Assembly (NCBI RefSeq): GCF_900102215.1
Contig: NZ_FNBG01000004.1
Location: forward strand, 1-64,000
Source of the DNA: Fontibacillus panacisegetis
Lineage (GTDB): Bacteria > Bacillota > Bacilli > Paenibacillales > Paenibacillaceae
Length of the DNA stretch: 64,000 nucleotides
Reading direction: 5' to 3'
Shown here piece by piece: positions 1-8,429 of the stretch (the first letter of the stretch is position 1; every line of letters starts with the position of its first letter). The notes beneath the pieces are model-generated. The model was not told the origin of the DNA and made no database searches. It saw only the letters and a program-made list of their open reading frames with translations. Made by a program: the position numbers and the translations under genes.

Positions 1-45
1 CACTATTACACTTGAGATACGGTCATAGAATGTGTGGCAGGATCA

Positions 46-77
46 AGCGGTGCAGGGATCATCTTCCTTGCACCGCT
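46..77 (+). terminator. Hairpin near left edge, possible terminator
   Basis: A 9-bp perfect stem (AGCGGTGCA / TGCACCGCT, 14-nt loop) is followed on the + strand by a weak T-rich tail. It may end a + strand gene left of the window, or serve the asparaginase gene converging from the right. No gene was seen in 1-125. Confidence 0.4.
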
Positions 78-125
78 ATTTCTAGTTTTGACACTAACCC
101 TACTTTTAGGACAGCCCCATTGTTA

Positions 126-1124
126 TTACTCTAGAGTGAACACCGATTCAACATTTCCTACCGTCCATCCCTCATCATTTCTGATATCTGTAGAGAAGGT
201 ATCACGTAATTGCTGTATTGTGTTCTGATTGCTATATCCAAGCTGCTCCAGAATGCCAAGCGCAATAAGTCCCCATTCCTCTTCAGAGCCATCCGCCACC
301 TTAAAAGCAACACCCAATCTTTCCTTACGTAAACTAAAAGCGAATACCCCTTTAAAGCCACCCTTGGCGATCAGATTGTCATCCTCAAGCATAATTGAAT
401 CTACTTTGCCACTTCCACCAACCAAGTGTGGATAATGATTCATTGCTGAGGTTATTGTTGAGACCGCCTTAGCTGTCGCTGGATCTTCAATCAAATCCGG
501 GCAAGCCAACTTCATGTATGCTGTTGCCAGAGCCGATAACGGAAGATTAAAGACTGGAAATCCGCAGCCATCAATTGCACGGCCGATTTCTTCCTGCGGA
601 ATATTCGCCAGATTTGCGAACGTATCGGCAATCTCCTGCTGAACAGGATGCTGACGGTCATTGTAGCCCTCTAGCGGGAGACTGCGCATTTTACAGTAGG
701 CAAGAACGCCGAGATGCTTACCCGCACAATTATGATACAGTCGACGGCGATGCCCCCCTTCGCGAAGCAAGCACTCCGCAGCTTCTTCATTAAGCGGCAA
801 GCTAGGAGCGCACACCATGTTATCTTCCTGAAGACTTGTCTTCTTGATCAAGTTTTCTAGCGCTTGAACATGGATATGTTCACCTCGATGGGAAGCGGTC
901 ATTACGGCAACCTCTTCCTCAGTCAACCCAAACTCCTCTATAAGCCCTGCACGGATTCCCGGAATTGCCTGAATCGGTTTGGCTGATGATCTCGTGAAAG
1001 CTCTGTAATGAGGATCGCCAACATACTTGACCACCTGTCCATGTTCGTCTACTACACATATATGACCACGGTGGACACATTCCAGTAATCCCCCGCGAAA
1101 CTCTTGTATCAAAGTCGTATCCAT
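126..1124 (-). CDS. Asparaginase (PF06089, Rhizobium etli ReAII-type)
   Basis: This cytosolic enzyme hydrolyses asparagine to aspartate and ammonia. The family's catalytic and zinc residues are visible: SSAKPIQ (catalytic Ser and Lys), ASHRGE, NCAGKH and DGCG (the two zinc-binding cysteines). The length of about 332 residues is normal. An upstream in-frame start at 1205 exists, but the start at 1124 was chosen because AGGAGAC lies 9 nt before it and the family homology begins there. The sigB operon terminator lies between sigB and this gene, so it probably has its own transcript. The function is well supported by motifs; substrate preference was not tested. Confidence 0.85.
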   Translation of the reverse strand: MDTTLIQEFRGGLLECVHRGHICVVDEHGQVVKYVGDPHYRAFTRSSAKPIQAIPGIRAGLIEEFGLTEEEVAVMTASHRGEHIHVQALENLIKKTSLQEDNMVCAPSLPLNEEAAECLLREGGHRRRLYHNCAGKHLGVLAYCKMRSLPLEGYNDRQHPVQQEIADTFANLANIPQEEIGRAIDGCGFPVFNLPLSALATAYMKLACPDLIEDPATAKAVSTITSAMNHYPHLVGGSGKVDSIMLEDDNLIAKGGFKGVFAFSLRKERLGVAFKVADGSEEEWGLIALGILEQLGYSNQNTIQQLRDTFSTDIRNDEGWTVGNVESVFTLE

Positions 1125-1188
1125 TCTATTGCTGTCTCCTTCCAAATCCACACTGATACCGTCATTAAAGTATAGTACAGCCGAAGCA

Positions 1189-1219
1189 AAAAAAAAACGC
1201 CACATCCAAAGAGTGGCGT
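1189..1219 (-). terminator. Terminator of the sigB operon
   Basis: On the minus strand the stem CGCCAC / GTGGCG with a 9-nt loop is followed by a run of ten T. It sits 17 nt after the sigB stop codon and before the asparaginase gene. Confidence 0.85.
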
Positions 1220-1234
1220 ATCGAAGTAATATAT

Positions 1235-2002
1235 TTAACTAGAATTAGACATAATTTGTTTCAATTTCTCTGTCGCCCGCTTCTGAATACGGGATACGCT
1301 CATCTGAGAAAGACCTAGCTGCTGTGCGATTGCACGTTGAGACTGTCCTTCCTGAAAAGCGAGAATCAGTACCTGCTGCTCTTGTTCCTTAAGCTGACCC
1401 AAGGCTTGCTGCAGATCCATTCTTTTCTCTACCGTATCATAGTCGTTGGCCTCAGAACTGATGAGCTCACCGAGAGTTGCAGCACTCTCCTCCTGAGACA
1501 AAGGAGAATCCAGCGATACATAATGATAGCACTCTCGCCCGGCAAGAACCTCAACCGTCTCCTCGACAGATAACTCTAAATAATTTGCAATTTCCGTTAC
1601 ATCAGGAGAACGCTCCAATTTTATAGTGAGTTCATCGATTGCTTGTTGAACAAGCGCACCCTTTTCCTTAATTCTTCGGGGCACTTGTATATACCATGAC
1701 TTGTCTCGCAGAAAATTTTTCATATGCCCGATCATGCTCTTCATCGCATACGGTTCAAAGGGAATACCCAGCTCGATATCATATTGCTGAAGAAGACGAA
1801 TGAGTGCCATACTGCCAACCTGATACAAATCCTCATACAAGTCAGTACGAGTACGTGAAATTTTGCCTGCAGCCATCTTGACCATAGGTTCATATTTTTG
1901 AATCAGAACTGTAGCAATCTCATTATCCATCGTTTGCTGGTATTTTCTAATAAGTTCTATTGCTTCATTAGTCGACTGGGGAGTAGTCAACTTATCGGTC
2001 AT
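1235..2002 (-). CDS. sigB: SigB/SigF-family RNA polymerase sigma factor
   Basis: Alternative sigma factor of 255 residues, the usual size for SigB. Region 2 lies at about 35-105 (with EDLYQVG and FLRDKSW motifs), region 3 at about 115-190, and region 4 ends in a helix-turn-helix (SQRAIAQQLGLSQMSVSRIQ). The start overlaps the rsbW stop as ATGA, so translation is probably coupled. The neighbours (rsbV, rsbW, a PP2C phosphatase) make the general stress sigma factor the best assignment. The sporulation paralogue SigF has a SpoIIAA/AB context, but without the upstream phosphatase and kinase found here. Confidence 0.85.
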   Translation of the reverse strand: MTDKLTTPQSTNEAIELIRKYQQTMDNEIATVLIQKYEPMVKMAAGKISRTRTDLYEDLYQVGSMALIRLLQQYDIELGIPFEPYAMKSMIGHMKNFLRDKSWYIQVPRRIKEKGALVQQAIDELTIKLERSPDVTEIANYLELSVEETVEVLAGRECYHYVSLDSPLSQEESAATLGELISSEANDYDTVEKRMDLQQALGQLKEQEQQVLILAFQEGQSQRAIAQQLGLSQMSVSRIQKRATEKLKQIMSNSS

Positions 2003-2463
2003 ACTCTCTCCTCGCTTGGTATGAGCCTTCGTGACATGACCACCTTTGTACCTCTGCCGGACTCACTCTCAACGCTAACATTGTCCATTAGCGCCTGCAT
2101 GAGATAGAATCCTAAACCGCCGATCTGTGCATCCTCCAGATCCTTATCATGCAGTCCGGTTCGTCCAGCCGCCTTGCCCCACGCATCAAAGCTCTCCCCT
2201 TCATCTCTGACCGTGATTTGCAATTCATCTGCAATGATATCGAAGGTGACTTCCATGTTGCCCTGGTCATGTTTGTAAGCGTAAAGAACCGAGTTGTTAC
2301 ATGCTTCTGAAACGGCTACTTTCATATCTTCAATCTCTTCAAAGGAAAAACCCATTTTGGAGGCTACTCCATAGAGATTTAGTCTTACAATATCCACATA
2401 TTCAGCCTTTGCAGGCAAACTGATTACTACTTTCTGCGCTTCGTCTGTCACTGTCACAATCAA
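1999..2463 (-). CDS. rsbW: Anti-sigma factor, serine-protein kinase RsbW
   Basis: GHKL-fold kinase of 154 residues that binds SigB and phosphorylates RsbV. The N box (EACNNSVLYAY, about residues 53-63), the G1 box (VRDEGESF) and the glycine-rich lid/G2 (GGLGFYLM) are visible. The likely start is TTG at 2463, with GGAAAGG 5 nt upstream; a GTG two codons later is possible. It lies 11 nt after rsbV and overlaps sigB by 4 nt, the classic rsbV-rsbW-sigB arrangement. Confidence 0.88.
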   Translation of the reverse strand: MIVTVTDEAQKVVISLPAKAEYVDIVRLNLYGVASKMGFSFEEIEDMKVAVSEACNNSVLYAYKHDQGNMEVTFDIIADELQITVRDEGESFDAWGKAAGRTGLHDKDLEDAQIGGLGFYLMQALMDNVSVESESGRGTKVVMSRRLIPSEERV

Positions 2464-2474
2464 TCTTTCCTTTC

Positions 2475-2810
2475 CTAATGGGAATTCTCAGCAGCAAAAA
2501 ACTTCGCGATCCCGGTCATATCGAACAATTTCTGTATTTGATCAGGAACTTCCTCAACAAGGAAACCGGAATTCATTCCATGCCTTGTCTTTAGAATTGA
2601 CAGTAGAATTCCTATGCCCGTGCTATCGATGTACTTTAATTCCTTCAAATTGATAACTAAATCAATCGTCTCATCGACAACCAGAGGCTCCATGACCTGA
2701 CGAAGTTCAGGTGCAACGGACAAATCCAACTCACCACTTAAAGCGACTGTACAGATGCCATCCTCCAAATGAGACGTAACATTAAACTTCTCATTCCTAC
2801 TCATATTCAT
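2475..2810 (-). CDS. rsbV: Anti-anti-sigma factor RsbV (STAS domain)
   Basis: STAS-domain protein of 111 residues. When unphosphorylated it binds RsbW and frees SigB. The conserved phospho-serine motif is present as KYIDSTGIGILL in the second half. The start was set at 2810 because AGGAGAG sits 7 nt upstream; the longer frame starting at 2846 has no well-spaced site. The gene follows the hybrid kinase almost directly. Confidence 0.88.
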   Translation of the reverse strand: MNMSRNEKFNVTSHLEDGICTVALSGELDLSVAPELRQVMEPLVVDETIDLVINLKELKYIDSTGIGILLSILKTRHGMNSGFLVEEVPDQIQKLFDMTGIAKFFAAENSH

Positions 2811-2838
2811 AGACAATCTCTCCTGAAAGTTGTTTTCA

Positions 2839-4092
2839 CTATACATAACCCTTCATTTCGACACGTGAATCAAAATATACTCCCGTCGCTTCGGGAGATT
2901 CGACACTATACGCACAAATTGTAAAATTAAATGCTGCCCCGTTCTCATTCTCCACATCAAGTCCAATTTCTCCACCCATCATATGAACAAGAGTCTGGCA
3001 AATCGCAAGCCCAAGGCCTGTACCGCCATGCTTTCTAGTCATTGGAGAATCAAGCTGAGAGAAAGGCTTAAACAGACTATCGATCTTATCAGGAGCTATG
3101 CCAACTCCCGTATCCTTGACGGTAAACTCCAGTACATATTTATCTTCATCTTTACCTGCGACAGAAACAAAGAGGTAAATACCACCCTCTTCGGTGAATT
3201 TCATTGCGTTCGTAATCAGCTGAATCAGCACTTGCCGAAGTCTTCCCATATCCCCATACAAAATAGCGGGGACATCCTCTTGTATGACACACACAAGCTC
3301 GAGATTCTTATTGCGTGCGTCCATAACAAACATACCAATTACATCCTCAATTGCAGCGCGTAATTCAAAAGGACTCTCTTCCAGTACCATAATACCGGAC
3401 TCCATATTCGTAAAATCCAGAATATCATTAATTACCGTACTCAACGTATCAGCACTGCCCCGAATGATTTGGGCATATTCCTTCTGTTCATCCTTAAGCT
3501 CAGTCTCCATCAAAACGTCAATCATACCGATCACCCCGTTCATTGGGGTACGAATTTCATGACTCATCATAGCCAGAAATTCAGTTTTTGCTCTAACTGC
3601 AATTTCAGCCGCTTCTCTCGCCCTCATCAGCTCTTCGTAAATTCTTTCCAGCTCTTGTGTTTTTTGCTGTAGCAGCATGCTCTGTGCCTTAAGGCGTTGA
3701 TTAGTCTGATACATATCGACAAACCCATCAATCTTGGATTTAATCACCTGAGGAACAAATGGCTTCATTACATAATCAATGACACCCGTCGAACTTCCGG
3801 CATACAATTGCATTGCTTCCGTGCATTCATCAACGGTAAAAATGATAGGTATTTCCTTCGACTTCTCCTGGGTCTTGATTAGCTTAACGGTTTCAATTCC
3901 GTTTGTTCCAGGCATTTGAACGTCAAGTACAATGACTGCATAACTATCCCTGTGCAGCAATCTTAACGCTTCTTCCCCAGAAGCAGCTTTGACCAAATTA
4001 TATGGCTCACTATCCAGAACCGCTTCCAAGGCTACCAAGCTCTTGGGACAGTCATCTACCAGCAAGATATGAATTGGCTCTTCAACCCCCAT
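2839..4092 (-). CDS. Soluble receiver-histidine kinase (hybrid), SigB pathway
   Basis: This 417-residue protein has an N-terminal receiver (acid pair D13-D14, phosphoacceptor in VLDVQMPG at about 57, lysine in KPF at about 112), a coiled-coil linker at about 125-170, a HisKA domain with H-box SHEIRTPMNGVIG, and a HATPase domain (NAMKF, DTGVGI, GTGLGL). There is no membrane segment, so it should be cytosolic. It lies 13 nt after the receiver-PP2C gene and directly before rsbV. By analogy with the Bacillus cereus RsbK/RsbY pair it may phosphorylate the phosphatase's receiver and so control SigB. That role is inferred from position; the family assignment is secure. Confidence 0.85.
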   Translation of the reverse strand: MGVEEPIHILLVDDCPKSLVALEAVLDSEPYNLVKAASGEEALRLLHRDSYAVIVLDVQMPGTNGIETVKLIKTQEKSKEIPIIFTVDECTEAMQLYAGSSTGVIDYVMKPFVPQVIKSKIDGFVDMYQTNQRLKAQSMLLQQKTQELERIYEELMRAREAAEIAVRAKTEFLAMMSHEIRTPMNGVIGMIDVLMETELKDEQKEYAQIIRGSADTLSTVINDILDFTNMESGIMVLEESPFELRAAIEDVIGMFVMDARNKNLELVCVIQEDVPAILYGDMGRLRQVLIQLITNAMKFTEEGGIYLFVSVAGKDEDKYVLEFTVKDTGVGIAPDKIDSLFKPFSQLDSPMTRKHGGTGLGLAICQTLVHMMGGEIGLDVENENGAAFNFTICAYSVESPEATGVYFDSRVEMKGYV

Positions 4093-4105
4093 GAAATCCT
4101 CCCGC

Positions 4106-5281
4106 TTATACCATATTATCTATCGATGAATCCTTAAGCGATATCCATACTAAACACTTGTCATCTTCACGTTCCTGAAGGACCTGATCATCGAAAAATA
4201 TAGCCTGCATTTCTCCTTTATTAAAAAAGTGACTACCCCTGAACGTCTTGTCCAACATATCCATCTGTTCTTCGCGCGCCCCCTCTATCACTTCCATGAG
4301 ACCATCCGTATACATTACGATATGTCCTTCATCTTCATATGGGATCGTTTGAGTGGTAGCATCTATTTTGTCGAATAATCCTACAGGCGGACACACAACA
4401 TCCAGTTTAATAGCTTGATTACTTCCATGATAAAAAATCGCCGGAGGATGCCCCGCATTTACATAATCGATTTTTTTGTATTTCGTATCCACCACAAGAT
4501 AAATCGCCGTAAAATAATACTGCACAAGCTGGTTCTCAATATGCAATTGATTGAATCTGCGGTTTAATTCCTGAATGACCTTTTCAGGCTCCACATAGGT
4601 ATTTACGATGTCTTTCAAAACAGAGGCAATGAACATACAGAACAGGGATGATGAGAAGCCATGACCCATCATATCTAGCAGGATGATTCCGTACCTCCCG
4701 TCTCCCAACGGATACCAGGAATACAAATCTCCAGCAAGTTCAAATGAGGGTTTATACAGAGCATCAATCTCGAAATGAGGATCCTGAATCGGAGAACTTA
4801 ATACTGCATTTTGAATCAAAGCCGCTAGTTTCAGCTCGTCCTGGATTCGCTGATCCCGTTCCTTATGCCAGTCCTTTTCTTGTTTAAGCCTGAGTGCGAG
4901 CCTTAGCCTTGCCATCAGCTCCACCTTATTGATTGGTTTGGTTACATAATCAACAGCTCCTGCATCCAAAGCTTCAGCGAGCTTCTTAGAATCTCCGACA
5001 GCTGTAACCATAATAATAGGGATATCTCTCAAATTATCGTACAGCTGCAGTATACGACAAGCTTCAATTCCATCCATTACTGGCATCATCATATCTAGTA
5101 ATATCAAATCAATATCCGATGGACCAGCCTTCAGATTTTCTCCCGGATGGGTAATTCCCAATCTTTCCAACATCTCAAAAGCTGAAGATACCGAGACAGT
5201 ATCCCAATAGTCTTCTTTTTTCAGAATTTCACGAATAATGATCACATTTGTCGGATTATCGTCAACGATTAATATTCTCAT
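4106..5281 (-). CDS. Receiver-PP2C phosphatase, RsbU/RsbY-like
   Basis: A 391-residue response regulator whose output is a SpoIIE-type PP2C serine phosphatase. The receiver occupies about 1-125 (D7-D8, phosphoacceptor D63, lysine in VTKPINK), then a helical linker, then the phosphatase at about 175-380 with metal-binding acids in GDLYSWYPLGD and LLDMMGHG and in MYTDGLMEV. RsbU, RsbP and RsbY of bacilli dephosphorylate RsbV; the receiver fusion is the RsbY form. It is the first gene of the five-gene sigB operon (gaps 13 nt or less until rsbV). Confidence 0.87.
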   Translation of the reverse strand: MRILIVDDNPTNVIIIREILKKEDYWDTVSVSSAFEMLERLGITHPGENLKAGPSDIDLILLDMMMPVMDGIEACRILQLYDNLRDIPIIMVTAVGDSKKLAEALDAGAVDYVTKPINKVELMARLRLALRLKQEKDWHKERDQRIQDELKLAALIQNAVLSSPIQDPHFEIDALYKPSFELAGDLYSWYPLGDGRYGIILLDMMGHGFSSSLFCMFIASVLKDIVNTYVEPEKVIQELNRRFNQLHIENQLVQYYFTAIYLVVDTKYKKIDYVNAGHPPAIFYHGSNQAIKLDVVCPPVGLFDKIDATTQTIPYEDEGHIVMYTDGLMEVIEGAREEQMDMLDKTFRGSHFFNKGEMQAIFFDDQVLQEREDDKCLVWISLKDSSIDNMV

Positions 5282-5451
5282 ACAATAGTACTCCTTAGTT
5301 TCTACAAAATTGCCGAAATCCTAATAATTGACCTGTGACTACATCTCGACTCCGTCTTCTTCGTCAAAAAGGAACAAAATCCCTCTTTTTAACATTTGCA
5401 AAAACCTTCCAATTCCGGCTCAACCCTTTGCTGTCGCAACATCTACAAAAC

Positions 5452-5491
5452 ATAGATAAGGAATGGGTAATAATTCCCATTCCTTATCTAT
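5452..5491 (-). terminator. Strong terminator after the DUF948 gene
   Basis: A perfect 16-bp stem with an 8-nt loop lies between the DUF948 gene and the sigB operon start, with a T-rich tail on the minus strand. The rest of 5282-5537 holds only the upstream region of the sigB operon; no convincing SigB promoter was found there. Confidence 0.8.
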
Positions 5492-5537
5492 AATTTGAAC
5501 TATATTTACCCGATCATTTCAGTTTTGAAACAACATA

Positions 5538-6038
5538 TCACGTACGATATTTCTGCCACACGGTAGCTGCGATGTCGACCCACTTCACCCAGCCCCCCTG
5601 TTTATGAGCATCTGAAGCGGATTCATTGCTTGCATTGTGAGACTTTGGTACAGGACTAGATATTCCAACTGGAGCACCTGAAGCATTGGTTGTGACTTTT
5701 GAGCTTCTTGGAGAATTTTTGATTCTTCCAATAAGTGAAGATGACACTTGCTTGGCAGCTAGAGTTACTTCATTCAATACATCGCCTACATTTTTTACAG
5801 ATTCTAGTACAGGATCTACCTGATCCATCTTATGCTGCAAATCACTCGTTATTTCATTGGCTTGCCTCACTACCTGCTTCACTTCAACACTAAGCTCATC
5901 GATCGTTTTCTGTACGTCCTGCAGAGTCTGGGCAGTAGTGTGTAACGACTTCTCAGCTGCCCTTAGCGTCTTAATAAGGAAAATGACTAATACTACAAAG
6001 GCTACCGCAATGAGTGCTATACTTATTTGCCAAATCAT
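5538..6038 (-). CDS. DUF948-family membrane-anchored stress protein (YtxG-like)
   Basis: This 166-residue protein begins with one hydrophobic segment (about residues 2-24), followed by a long coiled coil rich in Q, E, V and K (about 25-105), then a Ser/Asn-rich linker and a short C-terminal helix. This is the DUF948 architecture; B. subtilis YtxG is a general stress member. The start is at 6038, with AGAGAGGGA upstream. The longer frame to 6092 would overlap a SigB-like promoter. The biochemical function is unknown; a cell-envelope stress role is inferred. Confidence 0.75.
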   Translation of the reverse strand: MIWQISIALIAVAFVVLVIFLIKTLRAAEKSLHTTAQTLQDVQKTIDELSVEVKQVVRQANEITSDLQHKMDQVDPVLESVKNVGDVLNEVTLAAKQVSSSLIGRIKNSPRSSKVTTNASGAPVGISSPVPKSHNASNESASDAHKQGGWVKWVDIAATVWQKYRT

Positions 6039-6062
6039 ATAAATCCCTCTCTTTCTGTCACT

Positions 6063-6088
6063 TTGTACCCGAAGATCTGTTGTTTCAA
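6063..6088 (-). promoter_or_regulatory. Possible SigB promoter of the DUF948 gene
   Basis: On the minus strand ATTGAA is followed by 13 nt and GGGTAC, compared with the SigB consensus GTTTAA-N12-14-GGGTAT. The -10 fits well and the -35 matches 4 of 6. It lies about 25 nt upstream of the chosen start. Confidence 0.4.
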
Positions 6089-6168
6089 TCACAGATGTCT
6101 TGGTTAAAGTTTCTACAAGTCCCTAGTACCACTATACAATATTTTACGATGAAGGGAGAATGATTAGC

Positions 6169-6333
6169 ATGTTAAGATGGTCATTAATTTTTCTTGTCAT
6201 AGCTCTAGTAGCTGGTATATTCGGTTTCTTTAACATCGTAGCGGCAGCCGCTTCCATTGCAAAAGTACTCTTCTTCTTATTTCTGGTCATTTTTATCATC
6301 TCGCTATTCACTGGAAGAAGCCGTTCCTTATAA
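6169..6333 (+). CDS. Small DUF1328-type membrane protein (54 aa)
   Basis: This 54-residue hydrophobic protein starts MLRWSLIFLV, continues with a G/A-rich turn, and has a second hydrophobic helix that ends in a short basic tail (GRSRSL). Two membrane segments and the alanine-rich middle match the DUF1328/YtjA family of small membrane proteins. The start at 6169 is preceded by GGGAG 10 nt upstream; an ATG at 6160 is too close to that site. The gene is divergent from the DUF948 gene, so the pair may share stress control. The function is unknown. Confidence 0.75.
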   Translation: MLRWSLIFLVIALVAGIFGFFNIVAAAASIAKVLFFLFLVIFIISLFTGRSRSL

Positions 6334-6367
6334 GGAGAAAAGGCTAAACTCAATAAGCCATAAATAA

Positions 6368-6424
6368 TACAAAAACAGAGTGGTTGCCAAGAAATCCCCT
6401 TGGCCGGCCATCTCTGTTTTTGTA
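6368..6424. terminator. Bidirectional terminator
   Basis: AAAACAGAG and CTCTGTTTT form the stem, with A-runs on one side and T-runs on the other. It lies between the converging 54-aa gene and the 190-aa gene. Confidence 0.75.
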
Positions 6425-6426
6425 TT

Positions 6427-6999
6427 TTACAATAAATTCAAATAACTTGCGATCTCCAGCCAGTCGAGTGCGAATTTAACAGTGACGGCTTTTCCGGGAA
6501 AGTCGACCTCTTCAATTTTTATGAAATCAGGGAAATAAGATGTCATATCAATCACAATGGGTTCAAGTCCGACCTGCTGAGGAGGAACAGAAATATGTCT
6601 TATCGATATTTTTTCAGGCTGTAAAATTAATTTTCCCTCACTGTATACCAGAGAATATTCCACTTCTGCTCCAAATTCTACTGGCCCCCAAGCACCATTA
6701 ATATATACAAGAAGCATGTCTGCGTTTAATTGAAATTCTGATCCCGAAACTTCGAATGGCAGCTCCTTGCTGCTGATATTTTCAGCAAGCCCTTTTTTCG
6801 CTAACTGGTTCAACTCAGACTGTGTAATGGTTATTTCAGGTTTACGAGTCTCTGCCATTTGCCGCAGCTTATCCCGCCATGCGATTTCGGTATAATTCAT
6901 ATCCAAAGTTTTAGATGGCCGGATGTACAGCCAAGAGGCGGCTAGCAGAAGCACGAGTGCCATAAGTATCAATCCTACTAACAAACGGCGTTTTCCCAT
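6427..6999 (-). CDS. Conserved membrane-anchored protein of unknown function
   Basis: This 190-residue protein has an N-terminal signal-anchor (basic GKRR, then a hydrophobic stretch at about 6-25) and a single extracytoplasmic beta-rich domain. It resembles in layout the YpmS/DUF2140 group of small anchored Bacillales proteins, but I do not see a diagnostic motif. Its -10 region faces the NlpC gene. No function is assigned. Confidence 0.6.
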   Translation of the reverse strand: MGKRRLLVGLILMALVLLLAASWLYIRPSKTLDMNYTEIAWRDKLRQMAETRKPEITITQSELNQLAKKGLAENISSKELPFEVSGSEFQLNADMLLVYINGAWGPVEFGAEVEYSLVYSEGKLILQPEKISIRHISVPPQQVGLEPIVIDMTSYFPDFIKIEEVDFPGKAVTVKFALDWLEIASYLNLL

Positions 7000-7093
7000 C
7001 CGTCATTCCTCCTTTTCGCTATCCAATTACAAAATACTAGTCTTTCGAGTACAAAGCAAGTTTACACTAGTTGTGTTAGCACCCGTTGCATAA

Positions 7094-7142
7094 TAAAAAA
7101 GCTTCACGGATCAATGTATTCCCTATCGACCCGTTGAAGCTT
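7094..7142 (-). terminator. Terminator of the NlpC/P60 gene
   Basis: On the minus strand the stem AAGCTTCAACGG / CCGTGAAGCTT (one bulge) is followed by TTTTTTATT, 35 nt after the stop of the hydrolase gene. Confidence 0.75.
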
Positions 7143-7176
7143 ATATATAGCATGATAATGATTGCTTTCAATTACA

Positions 7177-7983
7177 TTATTTCAACACACTGCCTCCAAA
7201 TAGAAAACGATGTTCCCACGACTTGGAAAGCGTATCGATACGTACCCCACCCGATTTATTGGAGTAAGTATGAAGCAATTGACCATTTCCAAGGTATATA
7301 GCCACATGTGTTATTTTTTCCGAACTCTTGTCAACTCCAGCGTAAGCAGAGGCTGATGATCCTTTGTAGCTCATAAAAAAGACCAAATCTCCTGCCTTCA
7401 AGCTTCCGATATTATAAACCGCTGTGCCTTGTTCCTTGATCCAGTCACCTTGTTTGCGGGAATCTGCGGGAAGGACGATACCTAATGCCTCCTTATATGC
7501 TTGTTTCACGAAGTCCGAACAGTCAAACGTATACGTTGTGCTTCGATCTGAACCAAACTCATATGGAGTTCCTAAATATTTTTTACCCGTTTTTATTACC
7601 AAATTAATCTTCTCTGTTAATGACGAAGAAACCTCTGATCCTTGTCCGGGCTTACTCTGTGAGGAATTTGAACTCAATTTAATATACTTACTTGATTTAC
7701 TTACATAGCCAGTATGGCCGCCTGAAGTTTTTACTTTATAGTAATATTTATTACTTTTATCCAGAATAGCGACATTAGTGCCCTTCTTCAAAAATCCAAT
7801 TATTTTGCCTGATGAAAGTGATGGCTTATTCCGTAAATTAACGCCGCCAACGATATGACCTTTCGCTATGGATGAAGAAATTGCTGTCGTTGTCGAAGCC
7901 GCTGCCGAAGCTGGGGCTTGCATGGTCATGTAGGAAGATAAGAGCATTGCGCTCATTGTAAAAATTGCTATACTGCGTTTCAT
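7177..7983 (-). CDS. Secreted SH3-NlpC/P60 cell wall endopeptidase
   Basis: This 268-residue protein has a Sec signal peptide (MKRS, hydrophobic core, cleavage near A-S-A at about 27), a bacterial SH3 domain at about 35-110 and an NlpC/P60 domain at about 128-268. The catalytic cysteine is in FDCSDFVKQAY and the histidine in THVAIYLGNG. Such enzymes cut gamma-D-glutamyl-diaminopimelate bonds in peptidoglycan. The start has a well-placed AAGGAGG site upstream. Confidence 0.88.
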   Translation of the reverse strand: MKRSIAIFTMSAMLLSSYMTMQAPASAAASTTTAISSSIAKGHIVGGVNLRNKPSLSSGKIIGFLKKGTNVAILDKSNKYYYKVKTSGGHTGYVSKSSKYIKLSSNSSQSKPGQGSEVSSSLTEKINLVIKTGKKYLGTPYEFGSDRSTTYTFDCSDFVKQAYKEALGIVLPADSRKQGDWIKEQGTAVYNIGSLKAGDLVFFMSYKGSSASAYAGVDKSSEKITHVAIYLGNGQLLHTYSNKSGGVRIDTLSKSWEHRFLFGGSVLK

Positions 7984-8429
7984 AGATGCGCCTCCTTGAT
8001 GTTGATAATCTTGGATGTATTAGGTGAGTATTACATCTTCCCTCCTTTCTTTGGACTCTCTTCCATTATATCTCTTGTCGAACTTTGTCTAAATAAGTCG
8101 ATTTTCACATTATTTAGTTATTCGGGATTCCATCGCCTGCAATTGTAGTACCAAAGAACTACAAATCTATAAAAATAGGCAAAAAAATAACCCCGTTACC
8201 CTACGCAAATTACTGCAAAAATACATGCTTTTACAATGAATATCACTAATCATGATGAAAACCTGCAAAAGTACATTTTTATTAATCTAATTTAGTCAAA
8301 ACAAACGTTCTGACACAAAAAAGATGCACTTTTGCACGCATTCTCATTACTGATCAGTGTATCCGATAAAAAGATGCACTTTGGCAGCAATCTCCGCAAA
8401 TAACGAGGTTCCATGCAAACAATTCAGTG
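7984..8429. repeat. Gene-free region with mirror-arranged 50-bp-period repeat
   Basis: Four 12-bp cores are present: TGCAAAAATACA at 8214, TGCAAAAGTACA at 8264, and in inverted orientation TGCACTTTTGCA at 8325 and TGCACTTTGGCA at 8375. Each like-oriented pair is exactly 50 bp apart and the whole set is symmetric about position 8300. The T-rich sequence next to each core is also shared. No coding frame was seen. It includes the promoter region of the NlpC gene (8000-8100). Confidence 0.75.

Noticed and set aside
34..228. Plus strand frame of 64 codons at the left edge
   Set aside because: It crosses a hairpin and the end of the asparaginase gene on the other strand and shows no ribosome binding site or family match.
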